Part shown: positions 17,470 to 26,119 of the stretch, piece by piece | Layout: each line of letters opens with the position of its first letter | Position numbering within the stretch: the first letter of the stretch is position 1 | Assembly (NCBI RefSeq): GCF_015680705.1 | Contig: NZ_JADNYP010000010.1 | Span: 110,877-174,876, forward strand | Source of the DNA: Pseudomonas fulva | GTDB lineage: Bacteria > Pseudomonadota > Gammaproteobacteria > Pseudomonadales > Pseudomonadaceae | Length of the DNA stretch: 64,000 bases | Reading direction: 5' to 3' | Program-made: the position numbers and the translations under genes | The notes under the pieces: model-generated | What the model saw: the letters and a program-made list of their open reading frames with translations, nothing else | Told to the model about the DNA's origin: nothing | Database searches by the model: none

Positions 17470-17998
17470 AGGAACTCTCCCATTAAAAGGAATTGCGGTT
17501 GTGAGTTGCCGATATCGGCCGTTTGATACTTGTTGCCAACAATCAATATGTCAAATAGCGCGCACTCACTAAACAGCATAAATCAGCGGCTGATAACCAT
17601 AACTTTTAATTTGTCTTTAGGGAAATTCTCAAGGCACTTGAGGAAAATTCTTAAAAACTCCCCAGCTCCATACCACTCGTCGTTTTGTCTCTTAAACAAG
17701 AACATCTCGAAATAAGTTCCTGCCTACTTTATCGGCTGTCGTCTGGTTGATTCGCCGATCACGCTCACTGATGCGAGACGCGTGTTCTGTCATGGCCACC
17801 GCCAATAGCTCCATGTCTGTACCGCCCCGTGTGCAGACGCGGTCCGTTGGGTCAGCCACACGGCACCTGTACCTGTTTCTCTACCACGCTGAAATGAGGC
17901 TCAGGTTGCGCTTGCACTCCAGTACACTGCCGAGGCCTCCCACCTCATTCGTGCGGCGCTCATGCAGACATCTTTCATACCGAGCCTAGGACGTGCCT
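17470..17998. other. AT-rich intergenic region between the peptide module and ltaE
   Basis: About 530 bases between divergent genes. The part at 17520-17740 is strongly AT-rich for this genome, which fits horizontally acquired DNA and a promoter for the peptide module. Short frames (for example 17530-17715 plus) have no ribosome site and odd composition. I could not fix a promoter or RNA element with confidence. Confidence 0.5.
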
Positions 17999-19039
17999 AT
18001 GACCGATCAGACGCAACAATTCGCCAGCGACAACTATTCCGGTATCTGCCCCGAAGCCTGGGCGGCGATGGAGCAGGCCAACCTGGGCCACGAACGTGCC
18101 TATGGCGACGACCAGTGGACGCAGCGCGCGGCCGATCACTTTCGCCAGCTGTTCGAGACCGATTGCGAAGTGTTCTTCGCCTTCAACGGCACCGCCGCCA
18201 ACTCGCTGGCCCTGGCTTCGCTGTGCCAGAGCTACCACAGCGTGATCTGCTCGGAAACCGCCCATGTCGAGACCGACGAATGCGGTGCCCCGGAATTCTT
18301 TTCCAACGGTTCCAAGCTGCTCACCGCCGCCAGCGTCAACGGCAAGCTGACCCCTCGGTCGATCCGCGAGGTGGCACTCAAGCGCCAGGACATCCACTAC
18401 CCCAAGCCGCGCGTGGTGACCCTCACCCAGGCCACCGAGGTGGGCACGGTCTATCGTCCCGACGAGCTCGCGGCGATCAGCGCCACCTGCAAGGAGCTGG
18501 GCTTGAACCTGCACATGGATGGCGCCCGGTTCGCCAATGCCTGCGCCTTCCTGGGCTGCTCACCCGCGCAGCTGACCTGGAAGTCCGGGGTCGATGTGCT
18601 GTGCTTCGGCGGCACCAAGAACGGCATGGCGGTCGGCGAGGCGATCCTGTTCTTCAACCATGAGCTGGCCGCCGACTTCGACTACCGCTGCAAGCAGGCC
18701 GGGCAGCTGGCCTCGAAGATGCGCTTCCTGTCCGCCCCTTGGGTGGGCCTGCTCGAAGATGGCGCCTGGTTGCGCCACGCCGCCCATGCCAACCAGTGCG
18801 CGCAGCTGCTAGCGAGCCTGGTGGGTGACATCCCGGGCGTCGAAGCGATGTTCCCGGTCGAGGCCAACGGGGTCTTCCTGCGCATGCCGGAGCCCGTCCT
18901 GCAACGGCTGCGAGACCAGGGCTGGCGCTTCTACACCTTCATCGGCAGCGGAGGCGCTCGCTTCATGTGCTCCTGGGATACCCGGCAGGCCCGGGTACGC
19001 GAGCTGGCGGCCGACATCCGTCAGGCCATGACTGCCTGA
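17999..19039 (+). CDS. ltaE: Low-specificity L-threonine aldolase
   Basis: 346 residues from ATG 17999 (a GTG two codons earlier is less likely). Length and sequence fit the P. putida enzyme. PLP-dependent cleavage of L-threonine or L-allo-threonine to glycine and acetaldehyde, and of related beta-hydroxy amino acids. PLP lysine is Lys207 in CFGGTKNGMAVGEA; HMDGARFAN (about 172-180) supplies the Asp that contacts the PLP ring. N-terminal FASDNYSGICPEAW is typical. It feeds glycine into the same pool as the sox genes. In the P. putida reference genome I recall this gene lying beside glyA; here the peptide/cupin/MFS module separates them. Confidence 0.95.
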   Translation: MTDQTQQFASDNYSGICPEAWAAMEQANLGHERAYGDDQWTQRAADHFRQLFETDCEVFFAFNGTAANSLALASLCQSYHSVICSETAHVETDECGAPEFFSNGSKLLTAASVNGKLTPRSIREVALKRQDIHYPKPRVVTLTQATEVGTVYRPDELAAISATCKELGLNLHMDGARFANACAFLGCSPAQLTWKSGVDVLCFGGTKNGMAVGEAILFFNHELAADFDYRCKQAGQLASKMRFLSAPWVGLLEDGAWLRHAAHANQCAQLLASLVGDIPGVEAMFPVEANGVFLRMPEPVLQRLRDQGWRFYTFIGSGGARFMCSWDTRQARVRELAADIRQAMTA

Positions 19040-19074
19040 AGCCCTGCCGGGAGCTGGCGGGACGGCCGGCCGGT

Positions 19075-19386
19075 TCAACCTGGCAACCGGTCGTCCCGCT
19101 GTTGCGCCAGCGTACGGCTGATCGATTCGACCGTCGCGCTGACCTGTGCCTGGCAGCGATCGAGCGTCCTGGCGTGCTCATCCTGCAGCTCGATCTGCCT
19201 CGAGCAGAGATTCAGGGCGGCCAGTACCAGCAGCTTGTCGCCGATCAGAGTCGGATACAGGCGCTTGGTTTCCTTCAGCGAGGCCTGGAGCAGCTGCACC
19301 GCCTGGTCCAGCGTGCGCTCCTGGCCGACCGGCGCCTTGATCGAATAGTCGTGGCCAAGGATCGACACGACATTGATCGAACTCAT
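19075..19386 (-). CDS. ZapA-family protein, divergent second type
   Basis: 103 residues from ATG 19386, overlapping the upstream coiled-coil gene (ATGA). It has the ZapA layout: an N-terminal strand-rich head (SINVVSILGHDYSIKAP), DQAVQLLQASLKETKRLYPTLIGDKLLVLAALNLC and a long C-terminal helix (about 55-97) for a dimer or tetramer coiled coil. ZapA stabilises the FtsZ ring. The sequence differs much from the standard Pseudomonas ZapA that I know near ssrS and fau, and neither 6S RNA nor fau is here, so this is probably a paralogue. Function in division is inferred from family only. Confidence 0.75.
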   Translation of the reverse strand: MSSINVVSILGHDYSIKAPVGQERTLDQAVQLLQASLKETKRLYPTLIGDKLLVLAALNLCSRQIELQDEHARTLDRCQAQVSATVESISRTLAQQRDDRLPG

Positions 19387-19613
19387 GCGCCGACGGTACC
19401 TGCGCTGGCGCGTTCGAGCAGCGCCTGGATACGCGCCGCGGCACTGCCCTGCTTCTCTTCCTGCTCCATCAGGTTCAGTTGCAGGCTGTCGTTCTCTTCC
19501 TTGGCCTGGGCCAGTTCCTGGCCGAGCTGGGCGTTCTGTTCGGCCAGACGGGCGTTCTGCTGCAGAAGGTCGTTGACCAGTTGTTCGAGTTGATTCAGGG
19601 ATGCTTCCAACAT
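19383..19613 (-). CDS. Small ZapB/TIGR02449-like coiled-coil protein
   Basis: 76 residues from ATG 19613. Almost wholly a parallel coiled coil with heptads through LNQLEQLVNDLLQQNARLAEQNAQL and QELAQAKEENDSLQLNLMEQEEKQ. Small coiled-coil proteins of this kind (TIGR02449/ZapB-like) precede zapA in Pseudomonas, and this one overlaps its zapA partner by four bases. It probably binds the ZapA-like protein as a division-ring linker. Like its partner it differs from the housekeeping version, so a paralogous pair is likely. Confidence 0.7.
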   Translation of the reverse strand: MLEASLNQLEQLVNDLLQQNARLAEQNAQLGQELAQAKEENDSLQLNLMEQEEKQGSAAARIQALLERASAGTVGA

Positions 19614-19881
19614 TGTGCTGTCTCGGTCGTTGCAAGGGGCGCACACGATAAAGAAAAGTGCACGCCGCCGCCATTAAATATCGGTAACAAGGGTTACGTC
19701 CGCCCCATTGACCCGGCTCGGCACGGCTTGTTCCAGGCCGGGCTGCCCGCCTGTCCGGAATCGCGCCAGATCCGCCGTTTTTTCAGCCGCCCACTCAAGA
19801 CCTCCGGGTTCCGACCGATAGCCACTCCAGGTCCTGTCTTGTCGCACGGATGCGCAACCACTCCCTGCCCGGATACGTACC

Positions 19882-21507
19882 ATGTTCCTACGCAATGCCA
19901 CCATCGCCACGCGCGCCCTGCTCGGCTTCACCTTGATCGGCCTGATGCTGCTCGGCCTTGGCGTGTTCTCCCTCGTGCAAATGAGCCATATCCGCCAGGC
20001 AGGCCTGGCGATCGAGACCATCAGCATGCCCAGCATCAAGACGCTCGACGAGCTGACGGCGCTGAACCTGCGCATGCGCGCTCTCTCCTACCGCCTGCTG
20101 GTCGAGCAGTCTCCCGAGGCCCGGCAGGACATCCTGCGCATGCTCGATGAGCGCAACGCGCAGATCGACAAGGCCCAGGCGACCTACCAGACATTGGTCG
20201 AAGACCCGAACGAACAGGCCACCTTCGACCAGTACGGCAGCCTGCTCGGCCAGTATCGTCAACTCGAGGCACGCATGCGCAGCCTGGCTCAGGCAGGGCA
20301 GCTGGATGCGCTGCGCGACCTGCTCAATGGCCCGCTGTTGAGCAATTCCGAACAGGTCAACGAAGTGACCGAGGCACTGGTGCGCTTCAATACCGAGCAG
20401 AGTCGCCGCACCAACCAGCGCGCCGCGGACCAGTACGACGGAGCATTGATCCTGGTGATCGGCCTGCTGGTCGCCGCTGGCGTCATGACCCTGGTCTGCG
20501 CCTTGCTGCTGACCCGTAGCATCGTCCAGCCAATCAACCAGGCATTGGTGGCCGCCGAACGGATCGCCGAGGGAGACCTTACCCACCGTGTGCGTGCCGA
20601 GGGGCGCGACGAGGCGGCCCGCCTGCTGCAGGCTACCGGTCGCATGCAAGACAAGCTGCGCGAAACCGTGCAGCTGATCAACGGCTCGGCCACGCAACTG
20701 GCATCGGCCGCCGAAGAGCTCAACTGCGTGACCGATGAGAGCGCCAAGGGCCTGCAGCAGCAGAACAACGAAATCCAGCAGGCAGCCACCGCCGTCAACC
20801 AGATGACCAGCGCGGTCGAGGAAGTGGCCCGCAATGCCGCCAGCACCTCGGACGCCTCCAGTGAAGCGACCCGCTCGGCCATCGACGGACGTGACCTGGT
20901 GCTGGAGACCGTCGGCGCCATCGAGCGCATGAGTAGTGACGTGCAGACAGCCGAGCGCCTGATCGTCGAGCTCGCCGGACAATCACGGGACATTGGCAAG
21001 GTGTTGGATGTGATTCGCGGGCTGGCCGACCAGACCAACCTGCTGGCGCTCAACGCGGCCATCGAGGCCGCCAGGGCCGGGGAAGCGGGCCGCGGCTTCG
21101 CCGTGGTGGCCGACGAGGTGCGTGCCCTAGCCCACCGCACCCAGCAGTCGACCAGCGAGATCGAGCGGATGATCGGCAGCATCCAGAGCGGCACCGGGGA
21201 CGCGGTGGAAGCCATGCGCACCAGTACCGAACGCGCCGAGTCGACCCTGAACATGGCGCGTGGCGCAGGCACGGCGCTGGACAGCATCGCCAGTGCCGTG
21301 GAACAGATCAACGAGCGCAACCTGGTGATCGCCAGCGCCGCCGAAGAGCAGGCCCAGGTGGCACGTGAAGTCGATCGCAACCTGGTGAACATCAACGACC
21401 TGTCGGTGCAGTCGGCAACCGGCGCCCATCAGACCAGCGCGGCGAGTGCCGAGCTGACGCGCCTGGCGGTAGACCTGAACGGCCTGGTGGCGCGGTTTCG
21501 TACTTGA
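19882..21507 (+). CDS. Methyl-accepting chemotaxis protein (four-helix-bundle sensor)
   Basis: 541 residues. Transmembrane segment 1 at about 12-32, periplasmic helical sensor region about 33-188 with no Cache-type beta motif, so probably a 4HB type; transmembrane segment 2 at about 190-212; HAMP at about 213-265 ([27 protein letters not shown]); signalling domain to the end with the hairpin tip [22 protein letters not shown], then [18 protein letters not shown]. It will control the CheA kinase in response to a periplasmic ligand. The neighbourhood (betaine, threonine and glycine genes) makes amines or amino acids possible ligands, but the sensor domain sequence does not tell. Confidence 0.92.
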   Translation: MFLRNATIATRALLGFTLIGLMLLGLGVFSLVQMSHIRQAGLAIETISMPSIKTLDELTALNLRMRALSYRLLVEQSPEARQDILRMLDERNAQIDKAQATYQTLVEDPNEQATFDQYGSLLGQYRQLEARMRSLAQAGQLDALRDLLNGPLLSNSEQVNEVTEALVRFNTEQSRRTNQRAADQYDGALILVIGLLVAAGVMTLVCALLLTRSIVQPINQALVAAERIAEGDLTHRVRAEGRDEAARLLQATGRMQDKLRETVQLINGSATQLASAAEELNCVTDESAKGLQQQNNEIQQAATAVNQMTSAVEEVARNAASTSDASSEATRSAIDGRDLVLETVGAIERMSSDVQTAERLIVELAGQSRDIGKVLDVIRGLADQTNLLALNAAIEAARAGEAGRGFAVVADEVRALAHRTQQSTSEIERMIGSIQSGTGDAVEAMRTSTERAESTLNMARGAGTALDSIASAVEQINERNLVIASAAEEQAQVAREVDRNLVNINDLSVQSATGAHQTSAASAELTRLAVDLNGLVARFRT

Positions 21508-21530
21508 GCCTGTGACTGGTCGAGGGCAGG

Positions 21531-21557
21531 CCCTGGGCCGCTATGCGCGGTCCAGGG
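21531..21557. terminator. Hairpin between convergent MCP and gbcB genes
   Basis: An 11-bp stem (CCCTGGGCCGC with GCGGTCCAGGG, one G-U pair) and a 5-base loop lie in the 81-base gap between two converging stops. No T run follows, so termination strength is uncertain. Confidence 0.4.
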
Positions 21558-21588
21558 CGGTACCCTGGCGTCGCGACAGCGGCTGGCC

Positions 21589-22689
21589 TCAATACTCGAT
21601 CCGTACATCGCCCTTCGGCACGCTGCAACACGACAGGATGTAGCCTTCGGCCTCGTCCTCCTCGGTAATGCCGCCATTGTGCTCCATCGCCACCTCACCG
21701 CCCAGCTTGAGCACCTTGCAGGTCCCGCAGATACCCATGCCGCAGGCCTTGGGGATCATCAGGCCGACCTTGGCGGCGGCGGCGTGCACGGTCTCGCCAG
21801 GGGCGATGCGGATGCTCTTGCCGCTGTCGACGAACTCGACCAGGTTGAGATCGGCAGCCGCCACCTCCGGCGCCTCGGCGGCCTGCTCGGCATGCTCGAC
21901 GGCATCGGCCTTGGCCTCGGCCGGGGTCGCGCCGAACGATTCCTCGTGATAGCGCTGCATGTCGAAGCCTGCTTCCTCGAGCAAGCGCTTGACCGCGTTC
22001 ATGTACGGCGTCGGGCCACAGCAGAAGATCTCGCGCTCGAGGAAATCAGGCGCCATCAGCTCCAGCAGCCGCTGGTTCAGGTAGCCCCGGTAACCGGCCC
22101 ATGGCTCGCCCAGCCCGTGCTTCTCGCAGATGATGTGCAAACCGAAGTTGGGAATGCGCGAGGCCATCTGCTCGAGTTCGCGATGGTAGATGATGTCCTT
22201 GGGCGAGCGCGCGCTGTGCACGAAGACCATGTCGACATTGGCATTGGTATCGTAGAACCAGCGCGCCATCGACATTACCGGGGTGATGCCGACCCCGCCG
22301 CTGAGATAGAGCACTTTCGGCGCCGGGAAGTCGATGGCGTTGAACAGACCTACCGGCCCATGCACGGCCAGTTCCTGCCCTTCGTGCAAGGTGTCGTGCA
22401 GCCAGTTGGAGACCTTGCCGCCCGGAACGCGCTTGATGGTGACGGAGAAGCTGTAGGGCACCGATGGCGAGCTGGAGATGGTGTAGGAACGCATCACCGG
22501 CTGCCCTTCTATCTCGAGCTCCAGGGTCACGAACTGGCCTGGCTTGAAGAAGAACATGATCGGCTGGTCGGCCATGAAGCAGAAGGTGCGCACGTCCCAG
22601 GTCTCCTGGATGACCTTGACGCAGCGCACGATGTGCCGGCCATTGGCCCAGGTCTGGGTAGTGACCGGATTGAGGAAGGGATTGGACAT
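21589..22689 (-). CDS. gbcB: Glycine betaine monooxygenase reductase component
   Basis: 366 residues from ATG 22689. It passes electrons from NAD(P)H through flavin and a 2Fe-2S centre to GbcA. Domains: FAD-binding barrel (about 15-115, MRSYTISSSP for flavin), NAD-binding domain (about 120-235, SGGVGITPVMSMARW and the CCGPTPYM motif), an acidic-alanine linker (about 250-275) and a C-terminal plant-type ferredoxin with CGMGICGTC plus a later Cys (SCC). It is transcribed divergently from gbcA across 293 bases, a likely GbdR-controlled region. Confidence 0.95.
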   Translation of the reverse strand: MSNPFLNPVTTQTWANGRHIVRCVKVIQETWDVRTFCFMADQPIMFFFKPGQFVTLELEIEGQPVMRSYTISSSPSVPYSFSVTIKRVPGGKVSNWLHDTLHEGQELAVHGPVGLFNAIDFPAPKVLYLSGGVGITPVMSMARWFYDTNANVDMVFVHSARSPKDIIYHRELEQMASRIPNFGLHIICEKHGLGEPWAGYRGYLNQRLLELMAPDFLEREIFCCGPTPYMNAVKRLLEEAGFDMQRYHEESFGATPAEAKADAVEHAEQAAEAPEVAAADLNLVEFVDSGKSIRIAPGETVHAAAAKVGLMIPKACGMGICGTCKVLKLGGEVAMEHNGGITEEDEAEGYILSCCSVPKGDVRIEY

Positions 22690-22982
22690 GTTCGTCTCCA
22701 GCAGCCACGGCGGCATTTTCATGGGACGGATAATGCTCAAGCCAGGCACGGCGTACATTCCTGTCCGCGACATCGGCGTGCTTATCGCGACCAGCCTTGC
22801 CAGACAAGGGCTGGCGCGTCGGGAACGGATTCGGCCATGTCGTCCATGGATATGGATCGCGCAGGCCGCGAACGCACACTCCACCGCAAATGAACACGCT
22901 GTCTGATGCAGGCAGCCTTGCGGCACTACAAGAACGATTAGCCACCTTTCGCCGGCCGCCAGCGGCCAAGAGGACCAAAACG
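22690..22982. promoter_or_regulatory. Divergent gbcB-gbcA promoter region
   Basis: 293 bases lie between the divergent starts of the two monooxygenase components. GbdR is known to activate both in P. aeruginosa. No exact operator could be fixed by eye, so only the region is marked. Confidence 0.5.
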
Positions 22983-24275
22983 ATGGACGTCACCGCAACC
23001 CTGAGCCTGGGCGATCCACTGGAACCTGCACGCAAGGCTACCGCCGAGATGCTGCAGACCCGCGAGCGTACCTTCTCGCTGCCCCAGCCGTTCTACACCG
23101 ACGAGCGTCTGTTCCAGATCGACATGCAGGAGATCTTCCACAAGGAATGGTTGATCGCCGGCATGACCTGCGAGATCCCGGCCAAGGGCAACTACATCAC
23201 CTTGCAGATCGGCAAGAACCCGATCCTCGTGGTACGCGGCACCGAGGGCAAGGTCCATGCCTTCCACAACGTCTGCCGGCATCGTGGCTCGCGCCTGTGC
23301 GTCAGTGACAAGGGCAAGGTGGCCAAGCTGGTCTGCCCGTACCACCAGTGGACCTACGAACTCGATGGCCGCCTGCTGTTCGCCGGTACCGAGATGGGTG
23401 CCGACTTCGACATGGCCAAGTACGGCCTCAAGCCGGTCAACGTGAAAGTCGCCGGTGGCTACATCTTCATCAGCCTGGCGGAAAACCCGCCCGCGATCGA
23501 CGAGTTCCTGGCCACGCTCGAGCACTACATGGAACCGTACGACATGGAAAACACCAAGGTGGCGGTGCAGACCACCTTGATGGAAAAGGCCAACTGGAAG
23601 CTGGTGCTGGAAAACAACCGCGAGTGCTACCACTGCAACGGTTCGCACCCGGAGCTGCTGCAGAGTCTGCTGGAGTGGGACGACACCAACGATCCGCGTG
23701 CCGACCAGGCGTTCAAGGACCACGTGGCCGCCTGCGCCGCTGCCTGGGAAGCCGAGAAGATCCCCTACTTGCACAAGAGCCATGGCCTGCGCAACCGCAT
23801 CGTGCGCATGCCGCTGCTCAAGGGCACCGTATCGATGACCATGGACGGCAAGCAGGCTTGCCAGAAGCTGATGGGCCGGATCAAGAACCCCGACCTGGGT
23901 TCGATGCGCATCCTGCACCTGCCACATGCCTGGAACCACTGCATGGGCGACCACATGATCGTCTTCACCGTCTGGCCGATCAGCGCCCAGGAGTCGATGG
24001 TCACCACCAAATGGCTGGTACACAAGGACGCCGTGGAAGGTGTCGACTATGACCCGGCGAACATGCGCAAGGTCTGGGATGCCACCAACGACCAGGACCG
24101 CCGCCTGGCCGAAGAGAACCAGCGCGGGATCAACTCTACCGCCTACCAGCCAGGCCCCTACTCCAAGACCTATGAGTTCGGCGTGGTGAACTTCATCGAC
24201 TGGTACAGCCAGCGCATGCTGAACAACCTCGGGGCTGAGCCGGCACCCTATCTCAAGGAAGTCAAGGCGCAGTGA
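22983..24275 (+). CDS. gbcA: Glycine betaine monooxygenase oxygenase component (Rieske)
   Basis: 430 residues from ATG 22983. Removes one methyl from glycine betaine, giving dimethylglycine and formaldehyde. Rieske 2Fe-2S ligands Cys98-x-His100 (VCRHRG) and Cys118-x2-His121 (CPYHQW). The mononuclear iron site is in NNRECYHCNGSHPELL (about residues 210-225). N-terminal FSLPQPFYTDERLFQIDMQEIF is typical of the family. It pairs with GbcB, encoded on the other strand. A hairpin terminator follows at 24281. Confidence 0.97.
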   Translation: MDVTATLSLGDPLEPARKATAEMLQTRERTFSLPQPFYTDERLFQIDMQEIFHKEWLIAGMTCEIPAKGNYITLQIGKNPILVVRGTEGKVHAFHNVCRHRGSRLCVSDKGKVAKLVCPYHQWTYELDGRLLFAGTEMGADFDMAKYGLKPVNVKVAGGYIFISLAENPPAIDEFLATLEHYMEPYDMENTKVAVQTTLMEKANWKLVLENNRECYHCNGSHPELLQSLLEWDDTNDPRADQAFKDHVAACAAAWEAEKIPYLHKSHGLRNRIVRMPLLKGTVSMTMDGKQACQKLMGRIKNPDLGSMRILHLPHAWNHCMGDHMIVFTVWPISAQESMVTTKWLVHKDAVEGVDYDPANMRKVWDATNDQDRRLAEENQRGINSTAYQPGPYSKTYEFGVVNFIDWYSQRMLNNLGAEPAPYLKEVKAQ

Positions 24276-24280
24276 CCCTC

Positions 24281-24321
24281 GGCGCTTCGTGCTCCCAAAC
24301 GCACCGGGAGCATGAGGCGCC
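24281..24321. terminator. Bidirectional hairpin between gbcA and the Rhs gene
   Basis: A 16-bp stem (GGCGCTTCGTGCTCCC with GGGAGCATGAGGCGCC, two G-U pairs) and a 9-base loop. It starts 5 bases after the gbcA stop and reaches into the stop region of the converging Rhs gene. There is no T tract. Confidence 0.55.
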
Positions 24322-25079
24322 TACACTGGCGTTTCCCGTGGCGGGGTTGCCCCCCGGCGAATCTCGATGCCGACCTGGGCGATGGGATAGCGCCGGGTGA
24401 CGGGCGTGGTGGCGAGCCCGTAGAGCTCGTAGGCAGACACTGCCGTCGCGACCGTTCCTACGGCCATGTCGACCCAGGCCAAGGCTTCCGTCTGCGGCGA
24501 AAGAAGGCGTCCGGTACCGGTGCCGATGCTCACCGACGCAGTGACGGCGCCAATACCCGACAAGACCTTCTCCTGCGTTGTCCATGGCATCACCGCGGCT
24601 TCGACCGTCCCGTACGTCAGCTCCCCCGATCGGCTCGCCGCCAAGCCTGGAGCGACTGCGAAGTCACGCTCGAGCCTGTAGTTGCGCATGCCTTTCACCA
24701 CGCTGATCGCCAGGTTCAGGATGCCTGTGACGATGCTCCTGATCGGCGCGATGATGCTCGGAAACTGCCCATTGGGGTCCACCAGATTGACCGGATCGTT
24801 TCGGCAATAGGCATAGGCGTTGATACCACCCTTGCCAAACGGGCTGAGCCGGTCGGCTGTGTGGAAACGCATGAGTACCGGGTTATAGGTACGGTGACCG
24901 CTGCCCAAGTGGTAGCAGCCGGTCAGCGGGTCGACCGGTTGGCCTGCGAAGGCGAGCAGCGGACCCTTGGCAGCAGACTGGGCGCCATAGGGTGAATAGG
25001 CTCTGGCGGGAAAGGCGAGCCCGCCCAGGAACGAAGCCTGCATATCGGTATTGAGCAAATGGATGCAGTTCACCGGCAT
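24321..25079 (-). CDS. Solitary Rhs-core tip protein with hydrophobic C-terminal domain
   Basis: 252 residues from ATG 25079, with GAGG upstream. The Rhs core end is clear: YSPYGAQSAAKGPLLAFAGQ, DPLTGCYHLGSGHRTYNPVLMRF, INAYAYCRNDPVNLVDPNGQ (ends near residue 105). The remaining 145-residue tip has three hydrophobic stretches (APIRSIVTGILNLAISVV about 112-129, SGIGAVTASVSIGTGTG about 178-194 and VDMAVGTVATAVSAYELYG about 207-225) and could be membrane-active. It lacks the FYQ-type N-terminal segment found in the Rhs copies at 3540 and 4751. No immunity gene is visible. It sits between gbcA and etfB, at an otherwise conserved catabolic locus, as expected for a mobile or fast-evolving cassette. 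Confidence 0.8.
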   Translation of the reverse strand: MPVNCIHLLNTDMQASFLGGLAFPARAYSPYGAQSAAKGPLLAFAGQPVDPLTGCYHLGSGHRTYNPVLMRFHTADRLSPFGKGGINAYAYCRNDPVNLVDPNGQFPSIIAPIRSIVTGILNLAISVVKGMRNYRLERDFAVAPGLAASRSGELTYGTVEAAVMPWTTQEKVLSGIGAVTASVSIGTGTGRLLSPQTEALAWVDMAVGTVATAVSAYELYGLATTPVTRRYPIAQVGIEIRRGATPPRETPV

Positions 25080-25338
25080 ATCCCTCTTCCACGGTCAGGA
25101 ACTACCGTAGCCGGTGGGAGAGCGACTTTGAACTGGTAGAAACGACAGGTAGGGCAAACTGATAAAAGGTCAGGTGAGCGGCAGGAAGATCACCCCAACG
25201 ACCGCCGAGCCTGCGCAAGCGGCGCCGCGAAGCCTGGCGACCCGTGCCCGGTTTCGGACAAAGGTCGCCAGCAGGCTCGCCTTCGAAGTTGGCCGATGGC
25301 CAGGCATCATCCATGAACAGGCAGGCGCTGATGCAGGT

Positions 25339-26109
25339 TCAGCGCAGAACCCCTTCTTCGCACAGCAGCTTGAGGATGGCCTGCGCCGCTTCCTGCGCCG
25401 AGACATCCTTCATCACCTTGCCACCGCCGCCGCTGGCCTTGGCGGTGGCGGCCTTCATCCGGTCCGCGCCGCTCTTGGCCTTGATCACCTTGAGTCGTTT
25501 TGGGCGCGGCTTGGCAGGTTGCAGTTCGGCCTCGGCCAGCAAGCTGTCCTCGACGACCTCCACCGAGCGGGCAGCCAGCACGCCACGACGTGCCGGACCG
25601 AAAGCGCTCTGGCGAGGCCTGGGTGCCGCGTTGTCCACGGTGGCCAGCACCGGCAGGCGCACCTTGAGCCGGCGCCGCTGGCCGCGCGGCAAGGCTTGCA
25701 GGACCTGGGCGGTACCGTTGTCGATCGACTCGACCTCGGCCAACCCGACCACCAGCGGCCAACCTAGTCGCTCGGCCAGCAGGAACGGCAGCATGCCCGA
25801 GCCCTCCCCCGTCTCGGCCTGGCTGCCGGTCAGTACCAGCTGCGCACCGGCATCGCGCAGGTAATCGGTCAGCACGCCGAGCACGTCGGCACCGGCCGGT
25901 TGCTCGAGCACATCCAGATGATCCAGGCCCATGCCGAGATAACCGCGCAGGGCCTCTTCGCGCGGGTCGCCAGCATGTACCACCTGCAGGTCGCCGCCGG
26001 CCAGCTGCAAGCCAAGTTCCACGGCGCGCGAATCCTGCTCGGCGCGCCGGGTGCGCCCCGATGTCGGATGAGAACCGACGGAAACCAGGCTGATGACTTT
26101 CGTACTCAT
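25339..26109 (-). CDS. etfB: Electron transfer flavoprotein beta subunit of the dimethylglycine pathway
   Basis: 256 residues from ATG 26109. ETF-beta/FixA fold: VISLVSVGSHPTSG at the start, then LVLTGSQAETGEGSGMLPFLLAERLGWP, the AMP-binding loop of the family, and LPVLATVDNAAPRPRQSAF. The C-terminal 60 residues are lysine- and alanine-rich (KPRPKRLKVIKAKSGADR ... GGGGK). This is not the general housekeeping ETF: it is linked to dgcAB, and I infer that it takes electrons from dimethylglycine oxidation. It follows etfA with an 11-base overlap. Confidence 0.88.
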   Translation of the reverse strand: MSTKVISLVSVGSHPTSGRTRRAEQDSRAVELGLQLAGGDLQVVHAGDPREEALRGYLGMGLDHLDVLEQPAGADVLGVLTDYLRDAGAQLVLTGSQAETGEGSGMLPFLLAERLGWPLVVGLAEVESIDNGTAQVLQALPRGQRRRLKVRLPVLATVDNAAPRPRQSAFGPARRGVLAARSVEVVEDSLLAEAELQPAKPRPKRLKVIKAKSGADRMKAATAKASGGGGKVMKDVSAQEAAQAILKLLCEEGVLR

Positions 26110-26119
26110 CGCTTCATCC

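Noticed and set aside
17530..17715. 61-codon plus-strand frame in the AT-rich gap before ltaE
   Set aside because: No ribosome site, no conserved pattern and composition typical of non-coding AT-rich DNA.
19614..19881. 6S RNA (ssrS), expected near zapA
   Set aside because: No 6S-like closing stem or bubble could be traced here, and the zapA-like gene is a divergent copy away from the usual fau neighbour.
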